DNA of 38,914 bases from Entamoeba invadens IP1 (GCF_000330505.1 NW_004443696.1:40818-79731), one strand, 5' to 3'; positions 20,099-29,199 are shown, counted from the stretch's first letter. The notes: generated by a model not told the origin, from the sequence alone. Made by a program: numbers and translations.

Positions 20099-20880
20099 CA
20101 GATAGCGGAAAAACCAGGGACCAGACTAATTTTAGCTATTGAATATTAAGCAAATTTTATACAATAAAACGGGCAAATATATAAATAAATGTGTAATTTT
20201 CTTATTATTTGGTCTTAAAAACGGTTATTTTTCGGGATGAAAAATGAATGTTTTGTATAAAGTATGAATAAACAACAGCTTAATGTGAGCTATAATAGTA
20301 AGTTTATTTTATTAATTATTGTTTTATTATCAAATATTATTCTTTTGTTCAACCTTGTTTAACTTCAACACAACCATTCAATTAAATCGTTCATTCATTT
20401 TTTCAAAGAAGTCATTGTAGTCTTCTCTATTCACTCGGTAATATGATGAGTCACTTTTCGTTCAGCATTAAAAGTGACTAACACAATAAATGAAAATAAA
20501 GAAAATAACAAATAAATTATTGGAATGTTAGACATTCAGCAAACGTTTTGATGATTATTAAACGAGTATTAAACAACGGAAGATAAATCAATACAAAGAA
20601 CAAACTTTACCTTGGCTCGGCTGGGCTATAACAAATAAGACAACTCTGAATGATTAATTAAGAGTTTCATATTTTATGGTTTTTTCTATTTTATTTAAAA
20701 AAAACATTGTTTTTATTAATACTTGGTCCCTGGTTTTTGAAAATAAATTAACACATCCTTCCAAAACCCCGATTATTTGGGGATTTTTTCATAACAAGGA
20801 AACTTTATACCAAAAATAAAACAGCTTAATTTAGTCTGGTCTATGGTTTATGATTTGGTCCCTGGTTTTTCCTGTATCTG
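20099..20880. mobile_element. 782-bp TA-flanked MITE
   Basis: The left end CAGATAGCGGAAAAACCAGG and the inverted right end CAGATACAGGAAAAACCAGG form terminal inverted repeats, and TA flanks both sides (20097-20098, 20881-20882). The repeats continue as GACCAGACTAATTTTAGC on the left. On the right an extra ~18 bp (AATCATAAACCATAGACC) splits the same sequence, apparently a local duplication. A further internal copy of GGTCCCTGGTTTTT lies near 20724. There is no coding frame, so the element is non-autonomous, probably mobilised by a Tc1/mariner-type transposase. A related end lies at 440-509. Confidence 0.75.
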
Positions 20881-21154
20881 TATATGATTTAAATATTTTA
20901 AAATAGAAAAAAATATATATTAATATAAAGTTCTTAAATAACAATAAAACAAATTAATTTTAATAATAAAATTATAATTAAAAACAATATAATAAAATAC
21001 ATTTTATAAATAAATTATTTGTTACGCGTATATTCCGCTTATGTTTCTGTTGTCTTGTTAATATTTTTATTTTATTTTTTTCATACACTATATTATTATT
21101 TTAATAATAATACTTAATATTATTAATATATCTATTTTTTATATAAAAACCAAA

Positions 21155-21706
21155 TCAACCAAATTTTATGTTAGTTCTTTTTCGAATCCAATTTTTCTTT
21201 TCTTTCTTTTTTGATTCTAAATATACTCTTGATTTTTGTTGAACTATTTTTTCTGGTTTCGAATCTTTTTTCAAAAACTTCAACATTTGGCGAGAACTAT
21301 CAACGTCGGCCTTGACGATTCCATAACACCTTTGACTCAATGGAAGTTCTGGCTTATCGACTACGATAAGTTCTGGGATCGAAACAATTCCGGCCTGAAT
21401 AAACGAGCTGATGATAAGCTCCGGTTCATTCTTCGCCGACCAACTGTCAACAATGCATGTCAATCTTTTTTCAACGTTCGTTTGTGCAAATTGTTTTTTG
21501 ATTTTGGCGAAATCATCGAACAAGTTTGCCTCAATTATACTATTGCTTTTTGCGCAAGACTCGAATTCGATCTTCAGAAGATTGTTGTTTGACAATTTCC
21601 TTTTGATAGAGAAAAAGAGTCCCAAATCAAGAGGCTGGCAAAGGTGAGAAATGAGGGCAGTCAGCAACAAAGTGTCGAAATTTTTACTATCAAGTAGTTG
21701 CGCCAA
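21155..21706 (-). pseudogene. C-terminal fragment of a pogo/CENP-B-type DDE transposase
   Basis: The frame contains LISHLCQPLDLGLFFSIKRKL. This corresponds to the conserved (P)P..SHLLQPLDVG.F...K end of pogo/Tigger-type DDE_1 domains. About 130 further residues end in a Lys-rich tail. Everything upstream, including the first two catalytic Asp blocks and the DNA-binding domain, is missing. An in-frame stop sits shortly upstream (about 21724) and the Mutator-like element begins at 21841. It is a truncated relic. It is not a simple half of the relic at 29412-30307: that copy keeps the same motif itself. Confidence 0.7.
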
Positions 21707-21840
21707 TTCTCGGGAAAATGTCCCTTAAATCCATAATTAATACTGCCTTTTCTCTTGTTTTTTTTGATTTTTTCTTCTCAATTTGACATCTGGAATAAAC
21801 ACATTTTCGATCCACCATTGAAATAATTGATACTATCTTT

Positions 21841-22330
21841 ATTGGCCCACGCCCTATTTCCCCATTTTATAGAAAACGTCCGTTATCATAAAAATAGAAT
21901 AAATAGATTAAATTAAGTGGAATTATAAAAAACTGAAATTAAAAGCTATCATTTAATCGGCAAATATTGGGAATATTTATCCAATAAAAAATCCCCACAT
22001 TGATTTCACAGAAAACGTTACAATAAAACATTTTTTATAATAACAACTTGATATACTTGTATTTTAATCTTTGGTATTCTCCACACAAAATAATCGTTTT
22101 TGTGGTTTTCTGAATCCATCTTTTTCAAAATAAAAAATAATGATTTAACACCTAAGACTCCAGTTTGGTTCAAAATGTCTACAATTATAGACATTTTAGA
22201 GTTAATTGGAGCTTTAAATTTAGATTGAAAAATTAGAATTGAAAACATTTTTTTGAAAACGTTTTTCTTTTTTTTCAAGAATCTTAGGTGTTAAATAACC
22301 CAAAAATACTTATTTTCGATCAATTATTAA
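21841..22330 (+). repeat. Left terminal inverted repeat of the Mutator-like element
   Basis: Matches the inverse of 24384-24727, once the 142-bp insertion and one TTAA are removed. Starts with GC-rich ATTGGCCCACGCCC. Confidence 0.9.
22149..22290. mobile_element. 142-bp piggyBac-type MITE inserted at TTAA
   Basis: The ends read CACCTAAGACTCC and, inverted, CACCTAAGATTCT, giving ~13-bp inverted repeats. TTAA is present on both sides (22145-22148 and 22291-22294). The other arm of the host transposon preserves the empty site with a single TTAA (24420-24423, within GGGTTATTTAAATCATT). The insertion and its 4-bp duplication are therefore directly visible. TTAA targeting is the hallmark of piggyBac transposases. 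No reading frame fits inside 142 bp, so it was mobilised in trans; no piggyBac transposase is seen in the window. Confidence 0.85.
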
Positions 22331-22568
22331 AACTTAAACATTTTATAAATAATGCCATAAAAATTTAAAACGTCTTTATTACCAACTGAAGTATAAATCA
22401 GGTTTAATTGTCATTATTCTTTTTTAAATGACACAGTTTTATGGTTCAAATCAAGTGTTTATATTGGTATAAAAATATGTAAAAACGACTTAAAATTAAT
22501 TACTTACTTTTCAATGGGTCTTTTAAACTTATAACTCTTTGAACTTCTCATTTTTTTCTGTCTTATAG

Positions 22569-24147
22569 TTAGCAGACAACATCCAACTTTTGAGGTCTTT
22601 TTCTCAATGCTTTGTTAATCTCTAAGCAACTTGAAGAATGTGGTATTGACACTGAATAATCTACAGAGTTGGAAGAAAATGCATCAGTTTTGGGGCTTTC
22701 AAATTGATCATACGAAGAAAGCAGTTCACAGAAATCACCAGTTTCTTCCATGTTAATCATAGTGTCTTCTTCAATAAAAGTTGACTCAATAGAAGTTTTT
22801 CATGTAAGATCCAAAAGATTGTGTCCAACAAACTCGAGACTGACCCAACCAAAACTGCATCTTCATAAAATCTTTCTACTTTGATTTGAAGTTTTTTTAG
22901 TCAGTTTATCACGTCTATCATTCTTTGACTTTGGGCTGTGTGTTTCTGCAATTATTTTTGCTTCACTCTCTTTCATAACATCAACTAAAAAGTCAACAAA
23001 CCGTCCAAATTCTGGTTTAATTACGGGAACTTTTCTTGTTAACATACTGTGGAAGTATTAGCATATATTATTTGTTCTCATCGTTGAGTTATAATGACAC
23101 CAAACGTTGATCATGTTTGTGTTCATCCAAGTTTCTTCGAAGTATTTATAAATTCTTTCAGATGATTTATCTCCTATTGTTTCCTCCTTTAATTCATGAA
23201 AGTGATTCGGAATATTTTCAGCTTTCAAAAACCCCAAAACCATCAATCTCCTGACTTTCTTTGCCAATTCTCCATTTTTATTATACTCTTCACCATACCC
23301 AAGCTTTTGAACATTTCTCCAGATAGCTTGACAAAAATGGAAAAAGCACCCCTTCATTGAACAAGACAGTTCTTTGAGTGACTTAATAAATCCAACCTCA
23401 AAATCAGAATAAATAATTAGAGTATCTCTATCAAAAACTTTCATTTTATATCTTTCGTATGAGATGTCATCAACAATCTTTAACACTGATGAATACACAG
23501 AATAATCTTTTGTTGAGCAAAGCAAATAAAAATGGAAACGAATAATTGGAAGAGCAAACAATGTGGAATGTTACAAGTTGATAATGTGTCTTGGGACAGC
23601 GACTGAATTTGCCATCAACACACATTTTGTTTGCAAAAGTGGCTTTTTCAAGCATTTTTTGTGAACAAAAAATCATAATGCTTTTACTCTCGGTTGTGTA
23701 GAGAAGAACCTCCTTTCCTAAATCAGTTTGTTCAGAAGATTGTATATCGTACGTGTTATATACTTTACTTCTCATATTTCTTGCCAATTTACAACTTACG
23801 CTTATTCGAGATGTTGGGGAAATATTTGCAGACTTAACAATCTCTTTTATTTGTTTATATTTGTTAGCTTGATTTATTGCCGCATCTTTTAACCTCTTTA
23901 TTTCCTCTAACCGTGTTATAAATGAACTGTCGTTCATGTGACCGTTCAAATGATTTGGTCGAGATCCTTCAAAATAAAAGTGTTCGGGATTATTGGCATC
24001 CTGTATGAGTTTAATCGAACAGCCACACTGTTTACAAGAAAAACTTATTCTTGATTTGTCTTTTGGATAAAATAAATACCCTTCATAATGTGGAAGTGGG
24101 TTTCTGCGTTTAGATTCAACAAAAAACACTTGGTGACGCTCAACCAT
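22569..24147 (-). pseudogene. Broken MULE transposase
   Basis: From 24147 downward the frame starts MVERHQVFFVESKRRNPLPH. It has a FLYWCH-like zinc-binding region (CKQCGC ... NHLNGHM), then the first catalytic Asp block (CVDGKFSRCPKTHYQL). Near 23520 the frame shifts at AACAAAAGAT. The next segment holds the second Asp (IIYSDFEVGFIKSL), the MULE C/H motif (CFFHFCQAIWR) and RTNNIC. An in-frame TAA follows (about 23046-23060), where families have a Glu after RTNN. The same frame resumes as YFHSMLTRKVPVIKPEFGRF to 22863, stops, and a last acidic segment runs 22569-22760. At least one frameshift and two stops make it inactive. Confidence 0.85.
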
Positions 24148-24383
24148 GTTTGTTGTTTTAAGTCAGAGATTAACATAAAGGGTTAAATTGATTTTTAAAA
24201 TAAATACATGTTTTAATGTCAAAAAATATTAATAAATAGTAAGAAATAGTTTAGTATTTTCTTTTCTTTATTTAAAAAACATATAATATATCAATTAATT
24301 TAAAAACAAAGAGTATGTTTATATCCATTTATTCATAAATTGAAAGTGTTTATAATATAATAAATAAAAATAATATTACTTTG

Positions 24384-24727
24384 ATTAAAATTGATTGAAA
24401 ACACGTATTTTTGGGTTATTTAAATCATTATTTTTTATTTTGAAAAAGATGGATTCAGAAAACCACAAAAACGATTATTTTGTGTGGAGAATACCAAATA
24501 TTAAAATACAAGTATATCAAGTTGTTATTATAAAAAATGTTTTATTGTAACGTTTTCTGTGAAATCAATGTGGGGATTTTTTATTGGATAAATATTCCCA
24601 ATATTTGCCGATTAAATGATAGCTTTTAATTTCAGTTTTTTATAATTCCACTTAATTTAATCTATTTATTCTATTTTTATGATAACGGACGTTTTCTATA
24701 AAATGGGGAAATAGGGCGTGGGCCAAT
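24384..24727 (-). repeat. Right terminal inverted repeat of the Mutator-like element
   Basis: Inverse of the left arm, without the 142-bp insertion. Ends at GGGCGTGGGCCAAT, 12 bases before repeat copy B. Confidence 0.9.
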
Positions 24728-24901
24728 GTGGTTTCGACCTAAATAATACTCTTATAATATTAAATTAATAAAAATGAAAATGATACAATCGATTAGAGAC
24801 AAGTCAACAAATTTGTTATTAAGAAACGAATAATAATTATATCTTCTTTTTAGTTTTGGTTTTTATTCTTTTTTAAATAATTTTCAATGTTTTTAATAAT
24901 A

Positions 24902-25145
24902 CAGTCAAAAGCGTCTATTGTAGTAAATCTAACAGAAAAACGGATCTATTAATTGTAAATAAGTAAATTTTGTTAATTTTTTTTAATATTGAAATTTTTA
25001 ATAACAAATTTATTTTTTAATCCAACGAAATTTACAAATTTAAGAACAAATTATTAATTTGTTGTAAACCAAAATTATTGGCCAGTTGTTTAACAATTAA
25101 ACATGTTTGACAATTATCATCACGACAAATTGACGCCTTTGACTG
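24902..25145. mobile_element. 244-bp MITE nested in repeat copy B
   Basis: Same element as 1147-1393 in inverse orientation, with ends CAGTCAAAAGCGTC and, inverted, CAGTCAAAGGCGTC. TA lies at 24900-24901 and 25146-25147. It differs from the other copy at roughly 15-20 positions by eye, more than the flanking repeat does. Confidence 0.7.
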
Positions 25146-25238
25146 TATTTAAATATTTTATTATATTTAATTGTTTCAACAAGCTCCTCCGACATGTTGT
25201 TGTGACATTCATGAAAAACTTAATGAGTGACAGAAACC

Positions 25239-25370
25239 ATGGAAAGGCATCTTTTGAAAGTGAACACTCACTGGATAGCTAAATACATGAAACTGGTTAC
25301 TTGGACGATGAGATGGTTTGGAGAGAGAACTGATCGGAGTCATATGAACCTACCGAAAAGTTGGGTTTAA
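25239..25370 (+). CDS. Conserved 43-codon reading frame inside repeat copy B
   Basis: Encodes the same 43-residue Trp/Lys/Met-rich peptide as 922-1053. The upstream sequence is coding-like in another frame (contains HVVVTFMKNLMSDRN), suggesting a frameshifted remnant of a longer protein. Family not recognised. Confidence 0.3.
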   Translation: MERHLLKVNTHWIAKYMKLVTWTMRWFGERTDRSHMNLPKSWV

Positions 25371-25452
25371 CATAATTGAATTATTTATTTTTATTGTATT
25401 TAATTGTTTGTATTTTGTTTCAAAACAGCTCAATCAATGTAAACTGTTTTCC

Positions 25453-27020
25453 AAAAGTCGGTACCGAAATTACCCCAATATTTGCTAAATAAACAACCCA
25501 TTTTTTTTCTTTTCTTTTACCTCTGTTTTTTATTCATTTTTCTTCGTCTTATTTTTCAAATAACTGTCTTCCATTTTTATCTTTTCTCGAACAAACAAAA
25601 TATTCGCATTATTTTTCCCTCCAAATTTCTAAATAACTTTCTTCAACGAAAAAAAGACTTGACAAAATAATCGATTTTGCCGAAAAGTTAGAAACATTAA
25701 TTTTGAAACCCAAAACAATTTGAATAACAAAAAAAAACTAAATAATCATGTCTAAACCAAGAAAAAGTTATGAACGCGAGCAAGAAGGGAAGAATGAGAG
25801 GGTCAAGATGGCTTTGGAAAGAGGACTGTCATATCGCGAGATCCAACTGCTTTGTGGAGTTTCCAAAACAAAAATAGCTAGTATCAAAAGGGGAGAGGAG
25901 ACAAAGCCAAAGAAGATGGGAAGACCAAAAAACATCAGTGTTAATGTTGCTCAAAGTGTTGTCACACGAACATTAACTAACCCATCTTCTTCTTGTCTTA
26001 TGGTTTCCAACGATGTTAAAGTTTTTCTTTCAAGTGTCTATCGTCTTAGAAAAGAGAACAAATTTGTGTTTGCAAAGCAGAAAAAAATGCCGGCTCTGAA
26101 ACCATTACACATAACAAAAAGACTTATTTTTGTTAAGAAACAGCTGGCAAACGCAAAGCGTATTTTGACGTGGACCAAAAACACTCTCATTTCCGACGAG
26201 AGTCGTTTTTGTTTATACTCTGACGGAAAATATGTTTGGAGAAGACGTGGAGATCTTGATAAGGAGGCGTTTGTGCCAACTCCCAAGTTCAATCGGGGTG
26301 TGATGGTGTGGGCAGCAATTGGGCGTCATTTCAAGTCAAAACTCGTTTTCGTCGACGGAACACTGAACGCGGTAAACTATCAAAAAATGTTGGCCGAATC
26401 AAGAGTGTTTGAAAACGCGAAGAAGGTGTACAAACACGGGATGGTGTTTCAACAAGATGGTGCAAGACCCCACACAGCGAAAAACACAATTGAATGGTTT
26501 GAAGGCTTAAACCCGAAGCTCATGGTTCGACTACTGAAAGAATGGCCTGCAAATAGCCCCGATCTCAGCCCAATTGAACACTTATGGCAATACTTGGACA
26601 CCTTAGTAAGAAAAGAAAAGGAAATCTTCGAGAACATTGAAGAACTCAAAGAGGCTCTTGAAAGGGCTTGGGATTCAATACCTCTTGAGACAATTGATAA
26701 CTACATAATGTCGATTCCAAAGAGGTTTGAATTGTGCAAGGAAAACAACGGCGAATTTATCGGACACTTGCTTTAATCCGTTATCAATTTTTTTTTTATT
26801 TTTTTCTTTTTGAACTCGTTTTATCATTTCTTTGTTCGTCTTCAGAGGATGTTTGTTTGTTTTTTTATATGTATTCAAATTGTTTTCATTATTTTGACTC
26901 GAAAAGAAATAACTGTCTTAGAAAAATTGCAAAAGACTTCCCAACGTTTCGACAAATGCCCGAAAAATTACGAAAATAATATAATTTGTTTGTTTTTTTA
27001 GGTCAAAAAAGTCGGTACCG
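25453..27020 (+). mobile_element. Tc1/mariner-type element, approximate limits
   Basis: The limits are set by AAAAGTCGGTACCG, which occurs at both ends (25453-25466 and 27007-27020) in direct orientation. The embedded palindrome CGGTACCG has a central TA. If insertion was at that TA, the element would start CCGAAATTACCCC and end CAAAAAAGTCGG; the two ends then share only a short inverted similarity (CCGA). True ends remain uncertain by tens of bases. Both untranslated flanks are T-rich. Confidence 0.55.
25748..26776 (+). CDS. Tc1/mariner (IS630 superfamily) transposase, apparently intact (342 aa)
   Basis: The N-terminal helix-turn-helix (residues ~15-50, GLSYREIQLLCGVSKTKI) is followed by a GRP linker (KKMGRPKNISV, ~56-66). 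The DDE catalytic core shows Asp150 in LISDESRFCLYSDG, Asp237 in FQQDGARPHTA and Glu277 in WPANSPDLSPIEHLW. The protein ends FIGHLL. Length is normal for Tc1-like transposases and I see no stop or frameshift, so it could still be active. The second and third catalytic residues are 39 residues apart, not the 34 of classical Tc1/mariner, because of a longer EGLNPKLMVRLLKEW stretch. A decayed relative lies at 27393-27852. Confidence 0.93.
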   Translation: MSKPRKSYEREQEGKNERVKMALERGLSYREIQLLCGVSKTKIASIKRGEETKPKKMGRPKNISVNVAQSVVTRTLTNPSSSCLMVSNDVKVFLSSVYRLRKENKFVFAKQKKMPALKPLHITKRLIFVKKQLANAKRILTWTKNTLISDESRFCLYSDGKYVWRRRGDLDKEAFVPTPKFNRGVMVWAAIGRHFKSKLVFVDGTLNAVNYQKMLAESRVFENAKKVYKHGMVFQQDGARPHTAKNTIEWFEGLNPKLMVRLLKEWPANSPDLSPIEHLWQYLDTLVRKEKEIFENIEELKEALERAWDSIPLETIDNYIMSIPKRFELCKENNGEFIGHLL

Positions 27021-27121
27021 TTTTTTGTTTTTTTTAAAAAGATAAATAATAAAACAAAGTCTTTAATAACAATAAAACGGGAAAACAGCTAATAATAGTT
27101 TCTCAATTTTTAGCGGTAGTA

Positions 27122-27191
27122 CTTACTTTTGAAATACAGTTTATAATAAAAAATTAATAAAAAATAAAGTAAACTTGATTTCAAAAGTCAA
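27122..27191. mobile_element. 70-bp TA-flanked mini-element
   Basis: The left end CTTACTTTTGAAAT and the inverted right end TTGACTTTTGAAAT flank a ~42-bp AT core. TA lies immediately outside both ends (27120-27121, 27192-27193). The TTGACTTTTGAAA end resembles the TA-TCGACTTTTGAAA motifs at 27265 and 28381 and the GACTTTTTTGA at the mariner's 3' end. It may be a minimal relative of that mariner family. Confidence 0.4.
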
Positions 27192-27392
27192 TAGCACCCG
27201 ATTTATATTGGTTTATTTTTAACGCAAAACATTGGAAAAATATCCTAATTTATTTATATTAAGATATCGACTTTTTTGAAAAACAAAGACCAATCAAAAA
27301 ACTGAATATCTTAAACAAAAAGTAGTATAAATAGATTTCAATTCAGTTTAAAATTTGTTCTTTTTTAATGCAATTTTTTGAATGCAAAGGCA

Positions 27393-27852
27393 TTATAGAA
27401 GATGTCCAATTGAATAGCCTTTTTCTTGAAGATACAATTCAAACATTCTTGGCATAGAACTCATCAAGTTGTTGATTGTATTCATCGGAATATCATTCCA
27501 CTCAGTTTTGAGAGCCTTAAATAATCTTCCAATGTTTTGGAATACACTTTTCTTCTTTCTGATACGTAAGCATTGGACAGATGTTGTTGATGATTGAATA
27601 TAAGTTGCTAGACAAGCGCATGACAGTGATGGATCATTGATAGTTTTGTTAAATACTTCGACTTGTTTATTTATATTAACAGAAATTGGTCTGCCAATTT
27701 TTTTTAGAAACCACTTTTCTTTGGAATCAAGCATTTTTTAATACGTGATACTCTATTGGGAGATACATGAAGTTGGTTTTCTATTGACTTGTAAGACTTG
27801 CCATCTTTTAGCCATTCAATTATTGAGGAGTCAACCTTGTTGATCACTTGCA
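27393..27852 (-). pseudogene. Internally deleted Tc1/mariner transposase
   Basis: The start at 27852 reads MQVINKVDSSIIEWLKDGKS with a helix-turn-helix like that of the intact transposase. The frame shifts at an A8 run near 27730 and then continues with the GRP linker (KKIGRPISVNINKQV). It jumps directly to the C-terminal tail (ALKTEWNDIPMNTINNLMSS ... SIGHLL). The whole catalytic core between them is missing, compared with 25748-26776. It is divergent in sequence from the intact copy, so it is an old relative rather than a direct deletion product. Such a protein, if made, would retain only DNA binding. Confidence 0.85.
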
Positions 27853-28597
27853 TATGGTTAAAGAGATACCAAACTTTAATTGAATTAATTAAACTTATAA
27901 AAATCGTATAATTTTTTCATTTAAAATGCTTTGTTTTCATAGTCATGTTATTTTTGATGTTAAAATAATAAACACATTTACCTTTAATTAATGGGTGATC
28001 TGATTATTTTTACATTTCGATCAACAAAATAGTTAGAGTTATCTTCCGGTTATGATCTGAATGTTTGGTCTATTTTTAAATGTTGTTTTCATAAAGTATC
28101 AAAAATTACTCCTAATTTCCCACGATATGTCATTTTTTGTTTCCCGTTACATCAATAAAATTAACTCGTTTTTTAAATGCACTTTTGATTTTTGTTTAAC
28201 TTGAAAAAACCTGGATTTTTTTACTTTGTTTTTTTGTGCAACTTTAATTCGAAAATATATATTTTTAATAACTTCGAATACTTCTTTGCAACTTTTTACT
28301 TGAAAACCAGAAAACACCAAAAAACTGGTGTTTTTTTAGCATACTAAATCCCGATTCAATACACAATGAAAAATTCCCACTATCGACTTTTGAAAATTAG
28401 TTTATTTATCAGGTTCATAATTATTTTAAAAATAAAATGAGTTTGACACCCATTTTCTTTAAAATTAGTAAAGAACACAACAAAATTGAACAAGTCACTT
28501 TTTTATTCCAAAAACCTTATTTTTTAGATAATAAATAGGTTATTTTTATTTGTTTTTGTTTTTCAAATTTCTTTTTTGAATTTCAGATCTTTTTTTA
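27853..28597. other. AT-rich stretch with transposon-end-like motifs
   Basis: No gene. A TA-TCGACTTTTGA motif lies at 28381-28393, and the short repeat shared with 776-818 at 28412-28454. An AAAACACCA/TGGTGTTTT hairpin is listed separately. Confidence 0.5.
28311..28334. repeat. 9-bp perfect hairpin
   Basis: AAAACACCA (28311-28319), a 6-base loop, then TGGTGTTTT (28326-28334) followed by T residues. It looks like a terminator hairpin, but such terminators are not used for mRNA in this lineage, so its role is unknown. Confidence 0.5.
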
Positions 28598-29199
28598 ATG
28601 AAAGCGAACTTGGACAAATTAACTGATTGTGCTGTTTATGCTCAGACGCTGAGTATAACAATAGAAAAAGAAGTTGCCGTTTATAACAACAAAAAGGAAA
28701 ACCTTTTATTGTGTAAAGTATTAGACACAACAAGAGAAATACAGGAACAATTGACTAAGATCACAAAGATAATCGATTGTGTTAAAGATATCAGAGAAAA
28801 GATGATGATAGCTTTAGATAAATATGAAGATATTGCCGCATTTGCAACACAAATAAAGTCTTTCCCCAGATCTCGGTTTACTCAGATGATGAATAATGTG
28901 CATTTTGTTGTTGGAATGCCATGAATTGAAGAAGTTAACAATAATGATACAGTTCGAAAACTCGAAAAACTAAACAGTCATATTCAAACTGTAGACATTT
29001 GTTCAAAAGATGAATAGAAGGATTTATCAAAAAATAGTTCTGGTAATATGATATTAATATTGCTTGTTGTCTTTTTTCAACGAATTTAAACTTGAAAACA
29101 ACAAAGAATTAGAAATCCAACTTTTTTAAATAACATCCAATGAAGACCAACTCAAAGAAGAAACAGATATTATCGTACATTGCGTTCGTTCCTTTTTGA
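28598..29199 (+). pseudogene. Broken coiled-coil protein gene, family unknown
   Basis: A 108-codon frame (28598-28924) encodes a Lys/Glu/Ile-rich helical protein starting MKANLDKLTDCAVYAQ. After its TGA the same frame continues in coding style (IEEVNNNDTVRKLEKLNSHI) to another stop near 29014. A frame change then leads to LENNKELEIQLF and EDQLKEETDIIVHCVRSFLT. This is a decayed longer gene. TTTCAG just before the first ATG could be an intron acceptor. It resembles the coiled-coil N-terminal halves of Entamoeba TLDc-type proteins only in composition. No named domain is recognised. A pogo relic follows directly. Confidence 0.5.

Larger units (their letters stand above)
21841..24727 (-). mobile_element. 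Mutator-like DNA transposon with long terminal inverted repeats (2887 bp)
   Basis: ATTGGCCCACGCCC at the left and its inverse at the right start ~344-bp terminal inverted repeats, nearly identical over the outer 300 bp. Such long repeats plus a MULE transposase inside identify a Mutator-like element; these are known in Entamoeba. The 9 bases flanking each end (ACTATCTTT and GTGGTTTCG) do not match, so the usual 9-11 bp target duplication is missing. The left arm contains a 142-bp TTAA insertion. The transposase is broken, so the copy cannot act on its own. Confidence 0.9.
24740..25441 (-). repeat. ~0.7 kb dispersed repeat, copy B
   Basis: Inverse of 851-1556. It sits between the Mutator-like element, from which it is separated by the 12 bases GTGGTTTCGACC, and the mariner at 25453. 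The junction is at a TA (25440-25441). It carries the nested MITE and the conserved short frame. Confidence 0.8.

Noticed and set aside
22018..22278. 86-codon frame in the left arm of the Mutator-like element
   Set aside because: It runs across the 142-bp TTAA insertion and into the terminal repeat; the start part also occurs in the other arm, so it is repeat sequence, not a gene.
28311..28334. Hairpin followed by T run as a bacterial-type terminator
   Set aside because: The genome is eukaryotic and no gene ends there; such hairpins arise easily in this base composition.
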